Assembly (NCBI RefSeq): GCF_001907245.1
Contig: NZ_MQSU01000003.1
Location: 1 to 64,000 of the forward strand
Reading direction: 5' to 3'
DNA from: Boudabousia liubingyangii
Lineage (GTDB): Bacteria > Actinomycetota > Actinomycetes > Actinomycetales > Actinomycetaceae
DNA: 64,000 bases
The position numbers and the translations under genes were made by a program. Positions 17,628 through 23,460 of this stretch are shown one piece after another; within the stretch, counting starts at the first letter, position 1, and each line of letters opens with the position of its first letter. The notes beneath the pieces are model-generated. The model was not told the origin of the DNA and made no database searches. It saw only the letters and a program-made list of their open reading frames with translations.

Positions 17628-18670
17628 TAACGCTGCCAAGCCCAAAGCAGGGCAAACATCACCACAGCCAGCAACACAAAGAGGAAACTAGGAACGCCCG
17701 CCAAAGCAGCCATCACCTTAGTTTCAATCTCCAGCTGAGTCCCCTCAGACATGATCTGAGGCAGGAAGTTATGACCGTAGGTGAAGAACAAAACCACACC
17801 CAGGATCACGAACAGGATGCCAGAGAAGAACGCACCCTTAGTGGTCCAGCGGCCCAGCACCTTCATGGGCTTAGGCTTCAAGAAGCCCTTCGAACCCAGG
17901 TCCAAGGATTCCCAAAGTAGCGACAGGATCACGATCGGGGTAGCCATACCCAGGCCGTAAGCGATCATCATGAAACCGCCCGCCATGGGGGAGCCGCCCA
18001 AACCGGACATGCCCAACATGGCACCCAGGATCGGGGTAGAACAACCCACGCCCGCCAGGCCATAACCCACACCCAGGCTGAAGATCGCCAAGGGGTTCAC
18101 GCGGGAAGCCGAGGCCGTATTAGCCGCCGAGGACGCGGTCTGCGTACCCACACCAACTTCCGTTTTTGCGCGGCCCGCCGCGGTAGCACGAGTGCTGGTA
18201 CCGCCTAGGGCAGCCGCGTCCTTCTTAGCGCTGGCCCGCGGGATCGCAGTAGCACCTAGGGAAACGCCAGAAACTAGGCCTACCTGGCCGTTCTTAGCGG
18301 CCTTACCACTGTTTTTGGCGGAACCTAGGGAGCCCGTGGGGGCTGCTGAAGCGCGGGCGGTCTTTTTACGCCCAAAGTGGGGGATGGGCAGGGCGAAAGC
18401 CTGCCACAGGCCCATGATGATGACCAGCACGGCCACCACCCGGGTTAGGGTGCCCTGGTGTTCACGCAGGAAAATACCTAGCGAACCCATGAGGAAGCCC
18501 AGCGGGGCCAGGGCCACGATCAAACCGAGGGTAAAAATCCCGGAGCGAACCAGTAGCCCGCGGGGGCCGGCCGCGGCATACGCCAGGAAGCCGGGAAGCA
18601 TGAGGGCAGCGCAGGGGGCGAAGAGCGTCAACAGCCCGCCCACGAACGCAATAGTCAGATTAGGAGTCAA
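17615..18670 (-). CDS. ccdA: CcdA-like thiol-disulfide transporter (DsbD membrane-domain family)
   Basis: Polytopic membrane protein that moves reducing power from cytosol to the outer face for cytochrome c maturation or disulfide exchange. The two family cysteines are C20 (FAPCAALMLPGFLAY) and C210 (GVGCSTPILGAMLG). About six to seven membrane helices are visible. Oddity: between helices 3 and 4 is a loop of about 80 residues rich in Ala, Ser, Thr, Gly and Lys, far longer than in compact CcdA proteins. The DsbA-like gene lies just upstream on the same strand, separated by a terminator. No ResB/ResC cytochrome genes are near, so a role with the DsbA-like partner is an inference. Confidence 0.88.
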   Translation of the reverse strand: MTPNLTIAFVGGLLTLFAPCAALMLPGFLAYAAAGPRGLLVRSGIFTLGLIVALAPLGFLMGSLGIFLREHQGTLTRVVAVLVIIMGLWQAFALPIPHFGRKKTARASAAPTGSLGSAKNSGKAAKNGQVGLVSGVSLGATAIPRASAKKDAAALGGTSTRATAAGRAKTEVGVGTQTASSAANTASASRVNPLAIFSLGVGYGLAGVGCSTPILGAMLGMSGLGGSPMAGGFMMIAYGLGMATPIVILSLLWESLDLGSKGFLKPKPMKVLGRWTTKGAFFSGILFVILGVVLFFTYGHNFLPQIMSEGTQLEIETKVMAALAGVPSFLFVLLAVVMFALLWAWQRYYRK

Positions 18671-18720
18671 AACCTAAAGCCTTATCTGTGTAGAGGAAAA
18701 GTACGATTGGACAAACTAAA

Positions 18721-18755
18721 CCGGTAGGGCCCAGGTTAAACTGCCGCCCTACCGG
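18721..18755 (-). terminator. Terminator between the DsbA-like and CcdA-like genes
   Basis: A perfect 10-bp stem, CCGGTAGGGC (18721-18730) with GCCCTACCGG (18746-18755), lies just after the stop of the DsbA-like gene. Read on the minus strand it is followed by TTTAGTTTG. Confidence 0.75.
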
Positions 18756-18766
18756 CGAAAAGTTGC

Positions 18767-19594
18767 TTACTTCTTAGCGGCCTTGAGGCGATCCTCAATG
18801 GTGTTAATGAAGTACGGGGTGGGGTAGGCGCCAGAAATAAAGGCGTCGTTCACGATGAATGCCGGAGTACCGGTAATGCCCATCTGCATGGCCTTATCGG
18901 AGTCGGCCTTTACGGCCTCGGCAATCTTCGGGTCGTTGTAGTCAGTCTTGAACTTTTCAAGGTCCGGAACGCCAGCTTCCTTCGCAATGTTCATGACGAT
19001 GCCGTCATCGTAAGTGGGGTGGTTGCCCTCACCGGCTGAATGGTAGGCGGCACGGACAAACTCCCAGAACTTACCCTGACGGGCGGCCGCGCGAGCACCG
19101 CGGGCACCAAGGTCAGAGTGGTAGTTGGAAGCGAAGATGGACAGGTCGTTCCATTCGATGCGGATCTTGCCTTCTTCCGCGTACTTGCGGATCTGGTCGA
19201 AGGAGTCCAGCTCGAAACGAGTACACATGGGGCAGGCGAAGTCTTCCCACATGCTGAACACCACGGGGGCATCCACGGGGCCTAGGGCCAAGGGATCGCC
19301 CTCTTGGCGACGAGGTAGAGACATGGCTAGTTCGCGAGTCTTAGCATCTTCAATCGGTGCGGCCTTCTGCGGAGGCGTGTTTTCTTCTTCTGCCGGAGGC
19401 TGTTCTTCAGCAGTTGCCTGGCCGGCCGGCGCAGTAGTGGCCGGGGCGGGGGCAGGTGCGGCCGTTGTGGGGGCCGTAGCGCGACCAACAAAGAAGGAGA
19501 TCGCGGCAACTAGGATCAACAGGACACCAACAAGGGTGGGCATCAGCCAGCGCGGTGCTTCCGGTCGAGGAACATTAGATTTCGAAATAGTCAT
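18767..19594 (-). CDS. DsbA-like thiol-disulfide oxidoreductase, membrane-anchored
   Basis: Probable extracytoplasmic oxidase that introduces disulfides into secreted proteins, like MdbA of Actinomyces and corynebacteria. An N-terminal membrane anchor (about 15-40, ending VGRATA) is followed by an Ala/Pro/Glu-rich linker and a Thioredoxin_4 domain with active site C121-P-M-C124 and the cis-proline loop GITGTPAFIVND. In Actinomyces such enzymes fold pilins; two sortases and an HtaA surface protein in this window would be natural clients, though that is inference. A 12-of-14 inverted repeat lies about 45-90 bases upstream of the start. Confidence 0.9.
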   Translation of the reverse strand: MTISKSNVPRPEAPRWLMPTLVGVLLILVAAISFFVGRATAPTTAAPAPAPATTAPAGQATAEEQPPAEEENTPPQKAAPIEDAKTRELAMSLPRRQEGDPLALGPVDAPVVFSMWEDFACPMCTRFELDSFDQIRKYAEEGKIRIEWNDLSIFASNYHSDLGARGARAAARQGKFWEFVRAAYHSAGEGNHPTYDDGIVMNIAKEAGVPDLEKFKTDYNDPKIAEAVKADSDKAMQMGITGTPAFIVNDAFISGAYPTPYFINTIEDRLKAAKK

Positions 19595-19634
19595 TGCGCC
19601 AGTTTATCCTAGGGACTATGGGCCCAGTAAGGGG

Positions 19635-19682
19635 TTTTCCCGTGTATTTCACCTCAAGCGGATAGGGGAATACACAAGAAAA
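19635..19682. promoter_or_regulatory. Inverted repeat upstream of the DsbA-like gene
   Basis: TTTTC-CC-GTGTATT (19635-19648) and AATACAC-AA-GAAAA (19669-19682) form arms pairing at 12 of 14 positions around 20 bases. It lies 41-88 bases before the start and could be an operator or a leader hairpin. Confidence 0.35.
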
Positions 19683-19733
19683 ATGGGAATATGACCCCCG
19701 TCATAAAGGTGAGCCACAAAATTGGGACCTATC

Positions 19734-19821
19734 AGGCCACCCAGCGCCTCAAGCTAGGCCACCCAGCAACCCAAGCTAGGCCACCCAGCAACCCAAGCTA
19801 GACCACCCAGTACCCCAAGAA
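19734..19821 (-). repeat. Four 22-bp tandem units covering the crcB 3' end
   Basis: Units at 19734, 19756, 19778 and 19800. The second and third are identical; the first differs at a few positions within its GCGCCTC segment; the fourth is the divergent copy that encodes the C-terminal YWVV of the fluoride channel and overlaps its stop region. Since 22 is not a multiple of three, successive units offer stop codons in successive frames on the minus strand (TAG, TAG, TAG, then TGA). Confidence 0.85.
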
Positions 19822-20187
19822 GGCCGCGGCCACCGCCAACACAAACTGCGAGGCCCAAAGTGCCAGGGCGCGCCCTCGTCGACGATCAAGCGCCAAAGAC
19901 AGGGCATCAACCATCGCGGTCGAAAAAGTCGTAAACCCAGAAAGTGCCGCACCCACCAGAGGCGCCCAAATCCAACCCCACCCGGCCGAGGACGCGAACA
20001 CCATTCCCGAAATAAAGGAACCCAACACGTTAACCGTATAAATACCCATGGTCATCGACCCGGGCACCTCACCTAGTCGGGGAGAGCGGGAAATCAGGGT
20101 ACGAACCGAAAGATCCAAGCTGAAACGCAGCATCGCACCCACCGAGCCGGCCAGACCCAGCAGAATAATGTAAACGAAGGGATTCAC
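19798..20187 (-). CDS. crcB: Fluoride channel subunit (CrcB/FluC family)
   Basis: Small membrane protein forming half of a dual-topology fluoride exporter. The 129 residues include four membrane helices, the early GSVGAMLR motif, the central asparagine region TVNVLGSFISG, and GFTTFSTAMVD, the family's phenylalanine-box and Na+-site segment. It overlaps the second subunit gene by four bases (ATGA), as expected for obligate heterodimers with opposite orientation. The last codons lie in a tandem repeat that continues past the stop. Confidence 0.93.
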   Translation of the reverse strand: MNPFVYIILLGLAGSVGAMLRFSLDLSVRTLISRSPRLGEVPGSMTMGIYTVNVLGSFISGMVFASSAGWGWIWAPLVGAALSGFTTFSTAMVDALSLALDRRRGRALALWASQFVLAVAAAFLGYWVV

Positions 20188-20672
20188 TGCTGATCCCCTT
20201 CCGTGTAGGGGTCTTCCACAAACTCTTCAAGCTCTTCCACTTCCTGCGCCTCAGTCATGGCCCCCAGGCGTTCTTGCCGGGCCGCTCCCAGACGCCAGCC
20301 CGCAAAGGCTGCCGCGAAACCGACCACCAGGATCACTGCCGCCCACAGCAGGTAAAAAACCCACAGTCCGTGAGTGCCCCCGGACTTGGCGGGCAATAGC
20401 ATCATGGTCGCTAAAGAACCATAGGTCGTAAAAGAACCACACATGCCGGTGCCAAAAATCGTGCGCGTGCGGGCCGAAAAACGAGTCGCAGAACCCACCA
20501 GGAACCCCAAAACTAGGGCGCCTAGCGTATTTACGGTCAACAGGTAAAGGGGCGTCGCGGAAAGCGCGGGGGCCGTCAGCTGGTGGACTAGGGTGTGCGC
20601 GCCCTCGCGCAGAATCGTCCCCAAGAAGCCACCGGCACCCACCAGCAGACCGTCCTTTATAACCTTGTTCAC
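20184..20672 (-). CDS. crcB: Fluoride channel subunit (CrcB/FluC family), second partner
   Basis: Partner subunit with GGFLGTILREGA, TVNTLGALVLGFLVG and MCGSFTTYGSLATMM in the family order. The C-terminal 35 residues are charged and acidic (EAQEVEELEEFVEDP), an addition not needed for the channel. The start is uncertain: a GTG at 20672 gives the expected seven or so residues before the first glycine motif, but its GGAAGG ribosome site is almost touching it. Longer in-frame extension upstream would run into the divergent dedA promoter. No fluoride riboswitch can be seen in the 43-base gap to dedA. Confidence 0.88.
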   Translation of the reverse strand: MNKVIKDGLLVGAGGFLGTILREGAHTLVHQLTAPALSATPLYLLTVNTLGALVLGFLVGSATRFSARTRTIFGTGMCGSFTTYGSLATMMLLPAKSGGTHGLWVFYLLWAAVILVVGFAAAFAGWRLGAARQERLGAMTEAQEVEELEEFVEDPYTEGDQQ

Positions 20673-20715
20673 CCTTCCAGCATAGCGGGCTTTAGCACTG
20701 ATATAGTTGCAGGCG

Positions 20716-21435
20716 ATGCTAGATTCACTTTTCACCCAGATTGCACTGCTTGCCGCCCAGCCCACCAGCTGGATTGGCGACATCATGCACTACTTCCGCA
20801 ACGTAGACGAACTACTGTTAGCGCTAGGCCCCTGGATGCTGGCCATCACCTGCCTGATGGTCTTCATTGAATCCGGCGTCCTATTCCCCTTCCTACCCGG
20901 TGACTCGCTAATCTTCACCGCCGGCCTACTGCACATTCAGCTGGGCCTGAACCTGTGGTGGCTGATGCTAGCCGTGTTCGTGGCCGCCTTCCTAGGCGAC
21001 CAAATGGGCTACTTCCTGGGGTATAAATTTGGGCGACGCTTCTTCAAAGACGACGCGCGCGTCCTAAAGACCGAATACTTGCATTCGGCCGAGGCCTTCT
21101 TCGATAAGCACGGTGGCCCCGCCCTAGTGCTGGCCCGCTTCGTGCCGATCGTACGCACCTACGTGCCACTAGCCGCCGGCATCGCCAAGTACGGCTACTC
21201 TCACTTCATCCGCTGGAACGTGATCGGGGCGGCCGCTTGGGGTATGGGCCTGACCTTCCTAGGTTCGCAGCTAGGTGGCGTGGCCTTCATTCGCAACAAT
21301 ATTGAGTTGCTGGCCATGCTGATCATCTTCGTTTCCGTCCTCCCGATCATCATCAAGGGCTACCAGAGCTGGCGGAAGAGCAAACAGCAAAAGACCGCCA
21401 TTGGGGCGCCGGAATCCTCCGCTAACCCCGAGTAA
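20716..21435 (+). CDS. DedA family membrane protein
   Basis: Member of the DedA/SNARE-associated family, now linked to lipid carrier (undecaprenyl phosphate or phospholipid) translocation and proton-dependent membrane maintenance. Signature segments are ESGVLFPFLPGDSLIFTAG, GYFLGYKFGRRFF, KHGGPALVLARFVPIVRTYVPLAAGI and a C-terminal membrane helix with a basic tail. The ATG at 20716 is chosen over the TTG at 20707. It is divergent from the fluoride channel pair with only 43 bases between starts, so promoters must overlap. Confidence 0.92.
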   Translation: MLDSLFTQIALLAAQPTSWIGDIMHYFRNVDELLLALGPWMLAITCLMVFIESGVLFPFLPGDSLIFTAGLLHIQLGLNLWWLMLAVFVAAFLGDQMGYFLGYKFGRRFFKDDARVLKTEYLHSAEAFFDKHGGPALVLARFVPIVRTYVPLAAGIAKYGYSHFIRWNVIGAAAWGMGLTFLGSQLGGVAFIRNNIELLAMLIIFVSVLPIIIKGYQSWRKSKQQKTAIGAPESSANPE

Positions 21436-21501
21436 GCGAAAAGCTAGAACCAGCTGGGCACTATTGAGGCACTAAGAACCGGGTAAAAGCAGGGGAATGA
21501 A

Positions 21502-22374
21502 ATGAGACGCGCAGCAGCACCGGCCAACCGACAGATCCGTCTGCTTTTGGTGCTAGCGGCCCTGCTGAACTGCACCTGGATTCTAGCCATTTGGCTGGAC
21601 CCACAAGTCCTGCACCACGACCGGACTTTCCTCTCTGACCTGGCCGCGAACACTAGGCCCACCGGTTACCTATTCCGCCTAGCTGACGCGATGGTGGGGG
21701 TGTCGGTGCTATTGGCCGGGATTCTGTTGATCACCATTATCCGCACCTCCCAGACCGCAGGGAACTATCTAAAATCAATGGCGGCTGTGGATGGTGACCA
21801 GGCGCAGGCCGCCTACGAAAACTGGCTGGCGCAACCTCAGGCACAAAAACACTGTCAAGACGTTGAGCTAGGCGCCTACCTGAAGGGTGCCAAGCTGGCA
21901 GCCGGTGGACTGATCGCCTTCGGGGTGGGCACCATCGGAGCCGCATTCTGGCCCCTATCGTGCACGGTCGCCCTAGATCAGGGTTGCCGTCGAGCCGACC
22001 TAGACCTCTCCCTACCGTTTACGGACTTCATGCACGCGGGGACCTCTGCGATCGCGCAGATCGGCATGTTTGTGGCCCTGGCGGGGCTACTTTGGGGCTT
22101 TAAGGAACTGGGCCGCTTCCAGCAGGTGGTTACAGTTTTGACCCTGTTGGGGATCATCTGGGCCAGTATTACCTCAGTTTTCCCGCAGGTTCCTATGGGG
22201 TATTCCCAGATCGTCGGGGCCCTAATGTGGAGCCTACTGCTGGTCGTTTACCCTTACCCGCTGCTAACCAAAGCGCGGGCTCATCACAGGCGCCCGCAAG
22301 GGGAGGCTGGAAGCCAAGGCTTAGTGGGAGACCTTGAAAGTCAGCGCCCGCAAGGAGAGGCCCAAAATGGCTAA
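21502..22374 (+). CDS. DUF998-like integral membrane protein
   Basis: A 290-residue protein with about six membrane helices. The opening (a helix, then TFLSDLAANTRPTGYLFRLADAMVGV) and the repeated pattern near 175 (FTDFMHAGTSAIAQIGMFVALAGLLWGF) resemble DUF998 membrane proteins, whose function is unknown. Between helices 2 and 3 is a hydrophilic segment of about 50 residues. The AGGGGAATGAA ribosome site suits the ATG at 21502. It overlaps the next gene by eight bases, so both are translated together. Confidence 0.7.
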   Translation: MRRAAAPANRQIRLLLVLAALLNCTWILAIWLDPQVLHHDRTFLSDLAANTRPTGYLFRLADAMVGVSVLLAGILLITIIRTSQTAGNYLKSMAAVDGDQAQAAYENWLAQPQAQKHCQDVELGAYLKGAKLAAGGLIAFGVGTIGAAFWPLSCTVALDQGCRRADLDLSLPFTDFMHAGTSAIAQIGMFVALAGLLWGFKELGRFQQVVTVLTLLGIIWASITSVFPQVPMGYSQIVGALMWSLLLVVYPYPLLTKARAHHRRPQGEAGSQGLVGDLESQRPQGEAQNG

Positions 22375-23392
22375 GGCCGCATCCGTCAGGGCCGCCGAAG
22401 ATAATCCCGAAGGTGCCCTAGAAATAACCCCCGAGGTTGCGCCCAAGGCTACCCCCGAGGCTACCCCCGAGGCTGCGCCCACAATTGTCCTAGTAGGCGG
22501 CCTTTCGGTCCTACCGCGCGAATGGAAACCCCTGCTGGACCGCCTATCCGGTAAGCGCCGCACCGTGATTGTGCCCCGTTCCGTTTTGACGGGGATCCCG
22601 AACCCGGCGCCTGCGGACCGGGACCAAGAAGCAGCTAACGGTACCGAAATACCCCAGGTACCGAAACAGCGTGCCGATTGGGAACAAGAAATCGAAGCGA
22701 TCCGTCGCGTCATGGCGGCCGAAGTAGAAAAAGGTGGCCCCGTGACCCTAGTCGGTCACTCTACCGGCTCACTCTTGGCCGAGGGTGCCGCCCGCCTCTA
22801 CCCCGAACTGGTAGGCCGCCTAGTCATGATTGACGGGACTATCCCGCTGGGTGTCCGCCGGGGCGCCTACACGCAACTGCCCGTCAGTGAAGCCCTAGCC
22901 AAGGGCACTTCAAAGGTTCTGGTTCTGGCAGCCAAGGTGGCCACCAGCAAGCCCCTACGTCCCCTGTTCGCGCAGGTGCTGCGCATCGCGACGCTCACTC
23001 GCGGTCATCACGGGCAGGAAGCCAAAGAACTAGCGGCCGCACTGTCCCACCCGGAAGTGGCCATGCAGGCCGCTGAAGAGTTTTTCTCTGACACCATCTG
23101 GGCCGTACGTTTATCCCAGCTGCAAGAACGACCCCTACCCGCGCGGGTAGAACCCATCATTGCCATTGGCAGCAGCATCCCCATCGGGCTGGTGCAGCGC
23201 TGGTGGAGTGCCTGGTGGCGGGATCGCGCTAAGGCCCTGCGGCAGCAAAGCGTTGATCAGCCGGGCCCCGATTCCCTGGTGGTAGTGCACGGGCTACCGC
23301 GCTCTACCCACATGGTGATGCTCTCCCGCCCCAGTCAGTTGGGCCGCATCCTGCGTCGCCCACCAAAGGGACCCGCCCAAGATTTGGGCTAA
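22367..23392 (+). CDS. Alpha/beta hydrolase
   Basis: Cytosolic alpha/beta-fold hydrolase of unknown substrate, 341 residues. The oxyanion strand is TIVLVGGLSVLP, the nucleophile S132 lies in GHSTGS, and H315 in LPRSTHMVM is the likely catalytic histidine. The first 40 residues are a low-complexity run of EATPEA-type repeats. The ATG at 22367 follows AAGGAGAGG and overlaps the previous gene by eight bases. The 3' end is repeated three times downstream (23383-23424). Confidence 0.8.
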   Translation: MAKAASVRAAEDNPEGALEITPEVAPKATPEATPEAAPTIVLVGGLSVLPREWKPLLDRLSGKRRTVIVPRSVLTGIPNPAPADRDQEAANGTEIPQVPKQRADWEQEIEAIRRVMAAEVEKGGPVTLVGHSTGSLLAEGAARLYPELVGRLVMIDGTIPLGVRRGAYTQLPVSEALAKGTSKVLVLAAKVATSKPLRPLFAQVLRIATLTRGHHGQEAKELAAALSHPEVAMQAAEEFFSDTIWAVRLSQLQERPLPARVEPIIAIGSSIPIGLVQRWWSAWWRDRAKALRQQSVDQPGPDSLVVVHGLPRSTHMVMLSRPSQLGRILRRPPKGPAQDLG

Positions 23393-23424
23393 AAAGTTTG
23401 GGCTGAAAAGTTTGGGCTAGAAGG
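23383..23424 (+). repeat. Three 14-bp tandem units, each carrying a stop codon
   Basis: TTTGGGCTAAAAAG, TTTGGGCTGAAAAG and TTTGGGCTAGAAGG start at 23383, 23397 and 23411. The first contains the stop of the hydrolase gene. Because the unit is 14 bases, the three stops (TAA, TGA, TAG) fall in three different frames. Confidence 0.85.
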
Positions 23425-23460
23425 TTTTGCCCAAGGGGCTGGCGAAAAACGCGGCAAAGA

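Noticed and set aside
19734-19821. 22-bp direct repeats as a CRISPR array
   Set aside because: The units are adjacent with no spacers and include a coding end; no cas genes are near.
20672-20716. Fluoride riboswitch before the crcB pair
   Set aside because: The gap to dedA is only 43 bases and shows no fluoride-aptamer elements.
20673-20786. N-terminal extension of the second CrcB subunit
   Set aside because: It runs through the divergent dedA start, has no channel-family sequence and would make an atypical N terminus.
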